DNA from: DATEHQ01 sp035279525
Lineage (GTDB): Bacteria; Chloroflexota; Dormibacteria; Dormibacterales; Dormibacteraceae
DNA length: 61,592 nucleotides
Direction of reading: 5' to 3'
Assembly (NCBI GenBank): GCA_035279525.1
Contig: DATEHQ010000068.1
Location: 1 to 61,592 of the forward strand
Positions within the stretch are counted from its first letter, which is position 1, and the number at the start of each line of letters is the position of its first letter. A model generated the notes under the pieces. That model was not told the origin of the DNA, made no database searches, and saw nothing but the letters and a program-made list of their open reading frames with translations. The position numbers were made by a program, and so were the translations under genes. Positions 1 to 7,302 of this stretch are shown here, piece after piece.

Positions 1-1
1 G

Positions 2-274
2 CGGGTGATCGACGGAGCCACCCGCAAGGCGCTCAAGACGCGCGACGGCCACTGCCGCTGGCCGGGCTGCGAGCGGCCGGCGTCGTGGTGCGACGGACAC
101 CACCTGGTGCACTGGGCGCAGGGTGGCGGCACCGATCTCGACAACCTGGTCATGCTGTGTCGCCGGCACCATCGGCTGGTGCACGAAGGCGGATGGCAGC
201 TGGTCAAGAGCGAAGATGGAATCATCCCGCTGGCGCCGACCGTGAGCTTCGGTCTGCCTCGCGGGCCGGACTGA
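2..274 (+). CDS. HNH endonuclease, C-terminal part (13E12/DUF222-type), cut by window edge
   Basis: Only the C-terminal ~90 residues are present; the reading frame is open to the window edge, so the true start lies upstream. The visible part is an HNH nuclease domain: Cys-rich GHCRWPGCERPA, then DGHHLVHW, LDNLVMLCRRHH and LVHEGGW. This arrangement is typical of the HNH domain at the end of the 13E12-repeat/DUF222 proteins that are multicopy in high-GC Gram-positives and relatives. Biological role is unknown for most members; some are thought to be mobile or selfish. The metal-binding Cys and the HH and HH..H residues are intact in this part. Confidence 0.85.
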   Translation, partial: RVIDGATRKALKTRDGHCRWPGCERPASWCDGHHLVHWAQGGGTDLDNLVMLCRRHHRLVHEGGWQLVKSEDGIIPLAPTVSFGLPRGPD

Positions 275-304
275 CCAAGACATTGATTCGGGGGTGAGAC
301 GCTG

Positions 305-724
305 ATGAAGGTTCTGTTCATCGCGGGCTTCGGGCCCATTTCGGCCGACGTGAAACAGTCGCGCCGTCTTTACGAAGACACGCTTGGCATCGGATTCAAG
401 GTGGAGGACGGCGAATACCTGCACACGGAAGAGGTCAAGGGCGCGCAGACGTTTGCGATCTGGCCGCTCACGCAGGCGGCCGAGTCGTGCTTCGGCAGCG
501 GTGAATGGCCGTCAGACATCCCGGCGCCACAGGCGTGGCTCGAGTTCGACGTGGAGGACATCGACGGCGCGACAAAAGAGCTCGAGGACGGTGGCTATCG
601 ACTGCTGGTGCGCCAGAGAACAGAGCCGTGGGGCCAGGTCGTGACGAGGATGCTGAGCCCGGAGGGATTGCTTGTCGGCGTGACTGTCACGCCCTGGATG
701 CGCGAAGCGAAGCCTGACGCCTAG
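305..724 (+). CDS. VOC-fold (glyoxalase/bleomycin-resistance-like) protein
   Basis: A 139-residue protein of one glyoxalase-like beta-alpha-beta-beta-beta pair: VLFIAGFGPISADVKQSRRLYEDTLGI at the N-terminus (described by its start MKVLFIAGFGPI), WLEFDVEDIDGATKEL in the middle and SPEGLLVGVTVTPWM at the end. VOC proteins bind a metal and act as lyases, dioxygenases or drug-binding proteins; the substrate cannot be told from sequence. Its stop codon TAG interlocks with the stop of the convergent acetyltransferase in a shared CTAG. Confidence 0.75.
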   Translation: MKVLFIAGFGPISADVKQSRRLYEDTLGIGFKVEDGEYLHTEEVKGAQTFAIWPLTQAAESCFGSGEWPSDIPAPQAWLEFDVEDIDGATKELEDGGYRLLVRQRTEPWGQVVTRMLSPEGLLVGVTVTPWMREAKPDA

Positions 725-1233
725 TCGGCGAGGTCCTCGGCGAGCAGGTCCATCAGCAGGCCGTCGTGCCATTCGCCGGAAGGTCCTCGCTCGTACTTGC
801 GCATGATGCCGACAGGCTTGAAACCGACGCTGCGGTAGGCCTTGATGGCGCGCGTGTTGTGAGCGGCGGGATCGATCGTGAGGCGGTGATGTCCGCGCTC
901 CTTGATCAGGTAGGTGGCGAGGATCTGGATGGCCAACGGGCCGACGCCCTTGCCCTGCCACTCGGAGCGCAGCGCGATGTCGATGCCGGCGTGGCGGTAC
1001 ATGGGGTCGAGCTCCTCGTAGCACTGGATGAAGCCGATCGCCTCCTCGCCCTGCTCGATCACGAATCCCGACTCGCCCTCCTCCGCGTTCATCGCGTCGC
1101 GCAATGACCTGGCCGGTTCACCCCACCAGGTCGCCACGGCGGGGTCGGAGAAGACCGCGTTCAACTGTGGTGCGTCTTCAGCGGTCACCGGGCGCAGGGT
1201 GATCCGCGAGCCGATCAGGGCTTCCTTGATCAC
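721..1233 (-). CDS. GNAT N-acetyltransferase (RimJ/AAC(6')-like)
   Basis: A 170-residue GCN5-type acetyltransferase. The N-terminal ITLRPVTAEDAPQLNAVF strand-helix, a central AGIDIALRSEWQGKGVGPLA acetyl-CoA loop (Q-x-x-G-x-G/A type) and NTRAIKAYRSVGFKPVG near the end are characteristic. This resembles the AAC(6')-Ib/RimJ branch that has WWGEP early on, but the substrate is not predictable. I chose the GTG start because it overlaps the stop of the upstream oxidase gene by GTGA, which suggests coupled translation. Its last bases interlock with the stop of the VOC gene. Confidence 0.8.
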   Translation of the reverse strand: MIKEALIGSRITLRPVTAEDAPQLNAVFSDPAVATWWGEPARSLRDAMNAEEGESGFVIEQGEEAIGFIQCYEELDPMYRHAGIDIALRSEWQGKGVGPLAIQILATYLIKERGHHRLTIDPAAHNTRAIKAYRSVGFKPVGIMRKYERGPSGEWHDGLLMDLLAEDLAD

Positions 1234-2150
1234 GCGGCCAGGTTGATGCCGATCGCGCGCAATCGCTTGTTGAGGGACTCGAATGCGAACTGAAGGATCT
1301 CGCTCTCGGTCCGGCCGAACTCCGTTATGTAGCGTGGGTCGGGCGGCTCGATGGTGCCGGAGATGAGCGGAAGACACTCGACGAGCGTCCTCTGGATGAG
1401 GGGAGCGAAACGGGCCGCATCCTCGCGGACGGCGTCCCGCAGCAGCTTGATGCCGAAGTTGACGTGGCGCGACTCGTCCCGCGCGACTGCTGTGAAGCCC
1501 TGGTAGAACGCGCGGTCCGTCAGGCCCTGCTCGCGCATGGCCTCGAGCTCGAAGCGCTGTCCGGTCAGCGCGATCGTGGCCTCGATCACGATGTGGTACA
1601 GGGTGACCCCCTCGACGAACGCGTCGAAGTCCCTGGGGTTGCTCGCGAGCCGCTGCGCTGTCGATGGCAACCGGTCGTAGAAGAGCTCGTTGTAGCCCTC
1701 GTTGGCCTCCGGCCGGATCTCCTTGAGCAGGTGGCCGAGGTTCCTCGCGTCGGTGCCCACGACGTCGTGCCACCAGCGCTGGAAGAAAACCGTATGGCGG
1801 GCCTCGTCGACCATCTGCGTGGAGAGGAAGACCTCGATCTCCGGGGAAGGAGCCGCCCAGACGAAAGGCGCCAGCGTCGCCGTCACGCGCTCCTCGCCGT
1901 TGAAGAAGAGCCGGTGGGACCACAGGGTGGCCTTGCAATCGAGCTCCGACGACTCGAGCCAGTCCTGGCGGTCGAGCGTGAAATCGAGATCGCCGACGGC
2001 CCACTGCTGGGCCTCCCAGCGCCGGTAGAGGTCCATGTAGCTGGGCATGTTCTCGATTCCGCGGTCGATGAAGGACAGGACGTCGTCGATCCGAATGTCG
2101 CCCAGCTCCTTGAGCGTGGCGCGGCCTATCCGCTCGAGGTCGACGGCCAT
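1230..2150 (-). CDS. R2-like ligand-binding oxidase (Mn/Fe ferritin-like, R2lox family)
   Basis: A 306-residue ferritin-superfamily protein with the ribonucleotide reductase R2-type dimetal ligands: Glu86, EARH (Glu116, His119), Glu190 and DESRH (Glu226, His229). Val89, three residues after Glu86, and Tyr185, five before Glu190, stand where R2lox proteins form a Val-Tyr ether cross-link beside the Mn/Fe site. R2lox proteins bind a long-chain fatty-acid-like ligand and are thought to be oxidases; the natural substrate is unknown. No R1 (nrdA/E) gene is adjacent, which fits R2lox rather than a true RNR subunit. Starts at ATG and is followed by the GNAT gene with a 4-nt overlap. Confidence 0.75.
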   Translation of the reverse strand: MAVDLERIGRATLKELGDIRIDDVLSFIDRGIENMPSYMDLYRRWEAQQWAVGDLDFTLDRQDWLESSELDCKATLWSHRLFFNGEERVTATLAPFVWAAPSPEIEVFLSTQMVDEARHTVFFQRWWHDVVGTDARNLGHLLKEIRPEANEGYNELFYDRLPSTAQRLASNPRDFDAFVEGVTLYHIVIEATIALTGQRFELEAMREQGLTDRAFYQGFTAVARDESRHVNFGIKLLRDAVREDAARFAPLIQRTLVECLPLISGTIEPPDPRYITEFGRTESEILQFAFESLNKRLRAIGINLAA

Positions 2151-2215
2151 GGCGTGATCCAGTGTAGGCGGCCGGTCCGGTGGGTAGAATCAACCTGCAA
2201 CCAGGCCAGCTTCGT

Positions 2216-2595
2216 GGGGGCGTCCGGTCTCGACGGGGTAGTTGAGCTTTGGGATTGCGAGCCGAGAGCCGCGTGCGTTACAGCGCAGCGTTTTACAAAC
2301 GCCAACAGAACTCCCGCTCTCGCCCTCGCTGCGTAAGCAGTAGAGACGTGAGCCCCGGGACGTTGATCCCGGGTGCTGCCCTCGTTCAATCCGGCGGAAC
2401 GGGGAGCGGTATCACATAAGACCGGATCGCCGCCTCAGGGGCGCCGCGGCCCTGGGGCGGGACACCTACCGCGGCTGGCAGAAGCGGATCCCGTCGGGAG
2501 GAGCCGCCAAGCGAGAACCAAATTCCCGGACACGCTCGTAGAGATCCTGGAGGAGACTGCTTCGGACGCGGGTTCAACTCCCGCCGCCTCCACCA
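2216..2595 (+). ncRNA. ssrA: tmRNA (transfer-messenger RNA)
   Basis: A 380-nt tmRNA rescuing stalled ribosomes. The 5' end GGGGGCGTCCGGTCTCGACG and the 3' end GCGGGTTCAACTCCCGC plus CGCCTCCACCA form the tRNA-like domain: the 7-bp acceptor stem pairs completely (one G-U), discriminator A, with CCA encoded. The tag reading frame ends at the TAA at 2334-2336 and encodes ...ANRTPALALAA, with the usual ALAA degron end. The resume codon is probably ACA at 2295 (tag TNANRTPALALAA), though this cannot be fixed by eye. The one-piece, unpermuted form is clear. The divergent oxidase gene begins 65 nt upstream. Confidence 0.97.
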
Positions 2596-2619
2596 AGCTC
2601 GCCTGTGACAAGGCGGGTT

Positions 2620-2647
2620 TCGGGTGGCCGGCGGGCGAGCCACCCGA
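2620..2647. terminator. Hairpin between ssrA and the convergent small gene, probable bidirectional terminator
   Basis: TCGGGTGGC (2620-2628) pairs perfectly with GCCACCCGA (2639-2647), giving a 9-bp stem with a 10-nt loop. It lies 24 nt after the ssrA 3' end and 15 nt beyond the stop of the opposite-strand small gene, so it could end both transcripts. There is no T-tract on either side, as is common in very GC-rich genomes. Confidence 0.5.
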
Positions 2648-2661
2648 CCCCGACTCTTGGG

Positions 2662-2787
2662 CTATGCGCTGAGCTTTCGCGGGTTGGTCAGAACCGACTC
2701 ACGCGGTCGGGCGGACTGCACCGCCACGACGCCGACAAGGGCAGACATGATGATCAGGACTTGGATCCACCGGAACCGGGCCCCCAC
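2662..2787 (-). CDS. Small single-span membrane peptide, 41 aa, unannotated type
   Basis: A GTG-initiated 41-codon frame ending in TAG. The start is preceded at 6 nt by a near-perfect Shine-Dalgarno, AAAGGAGGT (plus-strand 2794-2802), one of the strongest in the window. The peptide begins MGARFRWIQVLIIMSALVG, continues with VVAVQSA and ends in a polar basic tail RPRESVLTNPRKLSA, i.e. one membrane segment (about residues 7-27) with arginines at the front. It converges on ssrA with a shared hairpin between them. I do not recognise the family; a membrane-acting toxin, a regulator or a small structural peptide are all possible. The rest of 2803-2929 holds nothing I can support. Confidence 0.5.
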   Translation of the reverse strand: MGARFRWIQVLIIMSALVGVVAVQSARPRESVLTNPRKLSA

Positions 2788-2929
2788 CGTGACACCTCCT
2801 TTTTCGAATCCTGTGCTCGCGAACCGGGGCACTGCGAGGTAAACGTCAGACAGAGAACGGAGTTACGTGGCGGATCGATCGATCGGGTGCCGTGGGGAAT
2901 GGTCAGGGCGCCTGGCGCGGTATGAATGA

Positions 2930-3346
2930 GTGATGAGCACTTTTGGAGATTTCAACCGCGGCCTTGTCGAGGACATCAGGACGAACGGGAAGCCGACTTC
3001 CGGGCCCTTTTTCGGGCGACCGGTCCTGATCCTCACGACCGAGGGGGCCAGGTCGGGGGAGACCCGAACGAACCCTCTCGTCTACACACCGGAAGGAGAT
3101 GCCTACGTCATCGTCGCCTCCAAGGGCGGAGCGCCGACCAGCCCGTCCTGGTACCACAACCTGGTCGCGCACCCCCACGTGACGGTGGAGATCGGGCACG
3201 ACAAGTTCAAGGCGCGAGCGCGGGCCACGGAGGGCGAGGAGTACGAGCGATTGTTCAAGAAGCACGCCGACATCAACCCGGGCTTCTGGGACTACAAGAA
3301 GAAGACGGACCGGAAGATGCCGGTCATCGTCCTGGAGCGCCTGTAA
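2930..3346 (+). CDS. Deazaflavin (F420)-dependent nitroreductase-family protein
   Basis: A 138-residue (137 from the ATG at 2933) split beta-barrel protein of the DDN/F420-dependent oxidoreductase family. Typical stretches are PVLILTTEGARSGETRTNPL, an AYVIVASKGGAPTSPSWYHNL core and HVTVEIG. Family members use coenzyme F420 to reduce quinones, nitroaromatics or other acceptors, or bind F420 without known catalysis. The presence of this family suggests that the host makes F420, although no F420 biosynthesis gene is in the window. The start lies in GTGATG, so either codon may be used. Confidence 0.85.
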   Translation: MMSTFGDFNRGLVEDIRTNGKPTSGPFFGRPVLILTTEGARSGETRTNPLVYTPEGDAYVIVASKGGAPTSPSWYHNLVAHPHVTVEIGHDKFKARARATEGEEYERLFKKHADINPGFWDYKKKTDRKMPVIVLERL

Positions 3347-3400
3347 AGCCGTTCGCCAGCGGGCTGGAAACCGGCTGAAGTGGAGTAACCTCTCTCGCCG

Positions 3401-4015
3401 GTGCCCGACCTGAGCCACCTCTGGCAACGCTTCCTGCTGGCGAGCTCGCTGCTCTTCGGCCTGCTCATCGGCGTGGTGGTGACGGTGTTCGGCTACAGCA
3501 ACCTTGGCTCGGTGGACGTGCACTGGTCGATCTTCCACCTGAATGGGGTGCCGCTCTGGACAGTCCCCGTCGTGCCGATGGCCGTCGTGCTCGTCGCCGG
3601 CACCCTGTACCACTGGTTCAACAGCCTTCACCACTTCACGGAGCACATGCGGCACCGCCGCCGGGTGCACGAGCTCGAAGCCGAGGTCGCCACCCTCAGG
3701 GGCCACCTGGACCACGTCCTCGAGATGCCCGGCGAGCCGACCTCCCGGCTGCCTGCCCGGCCGTCGATCGAGGAGACGACACCGGTGGTCGTCGCCACCG
3801 CGGCCGCCGCTTCGACCCCCGCCCTGCCCGCGCCGGCGGCCTCCAACGGAGGTCCGAAATCGACACGTCGCGCGTTACCGCGTAGAAAGGTCACAGTGAA
3901 CGTGCAGTCAGAACCAGAGCCCGAGCCCGTCAAGGCGGCCGTCGAGAGCTCCGCTGTGGAGCCCGAGGTCGACATGAAACCGGAGCCCGCCGCCGAACCA
4001 ATCGCCGGAGCGTAA
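3401..4015 (+). CDS. LapA-like (DUF1049) membrane protein with long Pro/Glu-rich tail
   Basis: A 204-residue protein with two membrane spans (about residues 11-32 and 52-70), then a short helical stretch HRRRVHELEAEVATLRGHL that looks like a coiled coil, and an Ala/Pro/Glu-rich unordered C-terminal half. The two-span plus coiled-coil layout matches the LapA/DUF1049 family, whose Enterobacterial member aids lipopolysaccharide assembly; here, probably without LPS, the role is unknown. GTG start. Ends three bases before the LOG gene and is probably co-transcribed with it. Confidence 0.65.
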   Translation: MPDLSHLWQRFLLASSLLFGLLIGVVVTVFGYSNLGSVDVHWSIFHLNGVPLWTVPVVPMAVVLVAGTLYHWFNSLHHFTEHMRHRRRVHELEAEVATLRGHLDHVLEMPGEPTSRLPARPSIEETTPVVVATAAAASTPALPAPAASNGGPKSTRRALPRRKVTVNVQSEPEPEPVKAAVESSAVEPEVDMKPEPAAEPIAGA

Positions 4016-4018
4016 GGG

Positions 4019-4789
4019 ATGGCGGAGCGCCGGCGGGCCGGCCGTTTAGTCGTTCCAACCCGGCAGGCGCCTGCCGATCGAGCGCTGCTCGAGCGGAGCG
4101 CCATCGAAGAGCTCAGCCACCATGCGGATCCGTGGCGCGTTCTCCGCATCCTTTCGGAGTTCGTCGAAGGCTTCGACGCCCTCAACGAGGTGGGGCCCGC
4201 GATCACGGTGTTCGGCTCGGCCCGGGCCAAGGCCGACGATCCCTACTACAGGCTCGGCAGGTCGCTGGGCGCAGCGCTGGCGCGGCGTGGGTTCGCAGTG
4301 ATCACCGGCGGCGGCCCCGGCATCATGGAGGCCGTCAACCGCGGATGTCATGAGGCCGGCGGCCTCTCCGTGGGATGCAACATCGAGCTTCCTCACGAGC
4401 AGTCGATGAACCCATATGTCGACCTCGGCGTCGAGTTCCGCTACTTCTTCGTGCGCAAGAACATGTTCGTCAAATACGCCCGTGGCTTTGTCATCTTTCC
4501 GGGAGGTTTCGGCACGCTGGACGAGCTGTTCGAGTCACTCACGCTCGCGCAAACCGGAAAGATCGAACACTTTCCGATCGTGCTGTTCGGGACCGAATAC
4601 TGGACGGGCCTGCTCGACTGGATGAGGCGCAACGTGCTGAGCGCGGGAGCGATCAACCCCGAAGACCTCAACCTCATGACCCTGACCGACGACCCCGAGG
4701 AGGCGGCCGAGATGGCGACCCGCCCGCTGCCCGTCGAGATCGAAGAGGAACGCGAGCAGACCGGCGAACCCAAGGCGGACGCAAGATAG
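4019..4789 (+). CDS. LOG-family protein (nucleoside monophosphate phosphoribohydrolase-like)
   Basis: A 256-residue Rossmann-fold protein. It carries ITVFGSARA near residue 62, the nucleotide loop GGGPGIMEA at 98-105 and the family signature PGGFGTLDE at 161-169. LOG-family enzymes cleave ribose 5-phosphate from nucleoside 5'-monophosphates, as in cytokinin activation in plants or nucleotide salvage (PpnN) in bacteria. The extended N-terminus (about 55 residues) and acidic C-terminus resemble the TIGR00730 bacterial class. The TAG stop overlaps the frame of the next gene in the sequence ATAG. Confidence 0.85.
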   Translation: MAERRRAGRLVVPTRQAPADRALLERSAIEELSHHADPWRVLRILSEFVEGFDALNEVGPAITVFGSARAKADDPYYRLGRSLGAALARRGFAVITGGGPGIMEAVNRGCHEAGGLSVGCNIELPHEQSMNPYVDLGVEFRYFFVRKNMFVKYARGFVIFPGGFGTLDELFESLTLAQTGKIEHFPIVLFGTEYWTGLLDWMRRNVLSAGAINPEDLNLMTLTDDPEEAAEMATRPLPVEIEEEREQTGEPKADAR

Positions 4790-5892
4790 CCGCCGGCCCG
4801 CCGCTCGAACTCTTCTTCCTCAACGACGGGGGCCAGACGGCCGACTCGATCGCTCTGAGGCTTGCGTCCTTTCTCGATGGCGCCGGCGCCACGCTGGACA
4901 TCGCGATCTACGACCTCAGGCTCGACGCCACTCCCGCATCCACGCTGCTGGGCGCGTTCGACGCGGCTCTGAAGCGCGGGGTGAAGGTCCGGATGATCTT
5001 CAACCAGGACCACGCGCTGACCATCCCGGTGCCCCCGCCGCCAGCCATCGACTGGGGCTTCATCGACAGGCTCCAGTCGCTTGGAGTCCAGACCAAGCCC
5101 GTGCCCGGTATCCCTGATCTCATGCACCACAAGTACGTGGTTAGAGATGCCAGCACAGCGCAGGCAAGCGTTCTGACCGGCTCCACGAACTGGACCAACG
5201 ACTCGTGGAATCGCGAGGAGAACCTCATCGTCACCATCGCGTCGGGTGAGGTCGCAGGCGATTACGCGGCCGACTTCCAGCAGCTGTGGGACCGGCCGGT
5301 GGTGGCGGTGTCGGGCAGGATCGCGTCGCCGTGGTCGCAGCTCGCGGACGGCACGGGGGTGCGTCCTTACTTCTGTCCCGGGCGCAGCGTCAAGCTCGTG
5401 CACGCGATGGCGCGGTCGATCGCCTCAGCGCAGAAACGAATCAGGGTGTGCTCGCCCGTGATCACCTCGGGACCGATCCTGGGCACCCTCGCAGAGGTCT
5501 GTGAGCATCCCGGCCTCGACATCGCCGGTGTGTACGATCAGACGCAGATGGACGAGGTCCAGCGGCAGTGGGGAACCCAGGCGACAGCCGCCTGGAAGAT
5601 CACCGCCTTCCACTCCCTCACCTCCGCGGTGCGATTCGGGGCCAAGCGCTCGACGCCCTATTCCAAGACGTCGGTGCACGACTTCATGCACGCCAAGATC
5701 CTGGTCGCCGACGACTACGTGTACACGGGCAGCTTCAACCTCTCGCACAGCGGAGAGCAAAACGCCGAGAACGTGCTCCAGATCGAGAGCGCTGCCGTGG
5801 CCGAAGCCTGCGTGCAGTACATCGACCGGGTCGCCGATCGGTACGGACGCCCTCCGGTGCCCGCCGGCGCCGCGACCCGGGTGGTCGGTTAG
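4786..5892 (+). CDS. Phospholipase D-like protein with two HKD motifs (start uncertain)
   Basis: About 368 residues, with two phospholipase D-type catalytic motifs: HHKYVVRD followed by TGSTNW, and HAKILVAD followed by TGSFNLS. Both keep His, Lys, Asp and the GS..N. The two-motif layout is that of phosphodiesterases, cardiolipin synthase-like transferases and some nucleases; the substrate is not clear. No signal peptide is visible. There is no ATG, GTG or TTG in frame between about 4625 and 4980, yet the conserved PLELFFLNDGG strand begins at 4798. The only initiator-like codon is ATA at 4786, which overlaps the preceding stop as ATAG; I annotate from there with low certainty. Confidence 0.8.
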   Translation: MAAGPPLELFFLNDGGQTADSIALRLASFLDGAGATLDIAIYDLRLDATPASTLLGAFDAALKRGVKVRMIFNQDHALTIPVPPPPAIDWGFIDRLQSLGVQTKPVPGIPDLMHHKYVVRDASTAQASVLTGSTNWTNDSWNREENLIVTIASGEVAGDYAADFQQLWDRPVVAVSGRIASPWSQLADGTGVRPYFCPGRSVKLVHAMARSIASAQKRIRVCSPVITSGPILGTLAEVCEHPGLDIAGVYDQTQMDEVQRQWGTQATAAWKITAFHSLTSAVRFGAKRSTPYSKTSVHDFMHAKILVADDYVYTGSFNLSHSGEQNAENVLQIESAAVAEACVQYIDRVADRYGRPPVPAGAATRVVG

Positions 5893-7290
5893 ACGCCTCA
5901 GAACCGAGTCCTCTGGCTGGTCGCCGCCGCGGTTGCGATCCTGTCCGTCGCCGTGCTGTGGCTGGTGCCGCGCCTTCAGCCAGCCGCGACGGGGACGCTC
6001 GTCGTGTTGGTCTCCGCCCGCAACGCGCAAACCATGCCGGACGCGACCCTGGCGCTGCACGGCACCGGCGGATGGATTCCGCTGGGCCACGTTTCGGGGA
6101 CCGTTCCGGCCGCGCCTGCCGAGCGGACGGTCATCACGCCGGCGGTTTCTGCGGGCGGGTACGACGCGGTGCGCCTGGGCTCCGACGTCGCGCCGGTTTC
6201 GCTGGCGATCACCCAGAACCAGGTCGAGCCGCTCCTTCTCGGCGTCGACTCCGGTCACCTCATTCCTGGCAGCGCGTACGCGGGCAACGACCAGGCGAAC
6301 CTGGGGTTGGGTGAGCTGTCAGGAAAGTTCGTCTCCATGCCGGCCTTCAACCTGCTCGACCAGCGCGGCCAGGCGATCAACCTCCAGTCGATCGCCGGCA
6401 AGAACGTCGTCATCGCCGCCTTTCACACGACCTGCCACGAGACCTGCCCGCTGTACACGGCGCTCTTCCTTCAGCTGGCGAAACGGATTGCGCCCGCCAC
6501 GATGCTGCTGGAGGTGACGACCGACCCCGGCGTGGACACCTCCGGGGTGCTGGCCCGTTACGCGCAGCAGACCGGCGCTTCCTGGACCCTCGGCACTGGT
6601 GGTACGACCGACGTGGCGAATTTCTGGAGCGTGTTCGACGTCCAGCTCGCGGCGGGCGACACCCACACCTCGACGCTGGCGCTCGTCGACCGTCACGGCT
6701 ACATCAGGCTCGTCTATCGCGGTGTTCCCAAGATTGGCAACGACATACCCCCTTCGCTGGTCACCGCGCTCAGCGCGCAGGGCCTCTACGAGCTCGGCTC
6801 CGGCGGCGACGGCTGGGGTGCGCCCGACGTGCTGGACGCTCTCGCCACGATCTCAGGTCCTGTCGCGCCGGTCGCCTCCAGCGGTGGAAGGGCGGCCGAC
6901 TTCACGCTGACCTCGACCACAGGCTCGAAAGTCAGCCTGTCGGATTTCTCGGGCCGCCCGCTGGTGATCAACTTCTGGGCGACCTACTGTCCTCCATGCA
7001 GAGCCGAGATGCCGCTGCTCGTGCAATCCGTCGGCGCGCAACCGCGCGTGCGGCTGGTGCTCGTGGACGAGGGCGACTCGAGCGACTCGGCGCGGAACTT
7101 TCTGAGCGGTCTCGGCATCCGGCAACCGGCGCTGCTCGACGGCGACACCCGGGTGTTGCGCTCCTTCGGCCTGTTCTCGCTGCCGACGACGATCTTCGTG
7201 AGGGCCGACGGCACGATCGACCGCCGCCAGGTCGGCCAGCTGGACCCGAGCGTACTCGACGCGGAGTTGTCGAATCTGACCAGCCAGTAG
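5893..7290 (+). CDS. Membrane-anchored Sco1/SenC-TlpA thioredoxin fusion (start uncertain)
   Basis: Counting from the first canonical start, GTG at 5953 (445 aa), there are two redox domains: a Sco1-type domain with CHETC (Cys161, Cys165) and the later copper-ligand His238 (DTHTS), then a TlpA/ResA-type domain with WATYCPPC (Cys346, Cys349). Sco proteins deliver copper to the CuA site of cytochrome c oxidase, and TlpA-like domains reduce the protein thiols or Sco; one chain carrying both would couple the steps outside the membrane. The following ctaA and ctaB genes fit this role. A hydrophobic stretch, VLWLVAAAVAILSVAVLWLV, is encoded just upstream of that GTG, so the real start is probably earlier, between 5893 (ACG) and 5917 (CTG). 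Confidence 0.85.
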   Translation, partial: TPQNRVLWLVAAAVAILSVAVLWLVPRLQPAATGTLVVLVSARNAQTMPDATLALHGTGGWIPLGHVSGTVPAAPAERTVITPAVSAGGYDAVRLGSDVAPVSLAITQNQVEPLLLGVDSGHLIPGSAYAGNDQANLGLGELSGKFVSMPAFNLLDQRGQAINLQSIAGKNVVIAAFHTTCHETCPLYTALFLQLAKRIAPATMLLEVTTDPGVDTSGVLARYAQQTGASWTLGTGGTTDVANFWSVFDVQLAAGDTHTSTLALVDRHGYIRLVYRGVPKIGNDIPPSLVTALSAQGLYELGSGGDGWGAPDVLDALATISGPVAPVASSGGRAADFTLTSTTGSKVSLSDFSGRPLVINFWATYCPPCRAEMPLLVQSVGAQPRVRLVLVDEGDSSDSARNFLSGLGIRQPALLDGDTRVLRSFGLFSLPTTIFVRADGTIDRRQVGQLDPSVLDAELSNLTSQ

Positions 7291-7302
7291 ACTGGGTCGC
7301 TG

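Noticed and set aside
2160..2215. TAGAAT at 2185-2190 as the ssrA promoter -10 box
   Set aside because: It would start transcription ~20 nt ahead of the mature 5' end, which is possible after RNase P processing, but no convincing -35 lies at the right spacing, so I do not annotate it.
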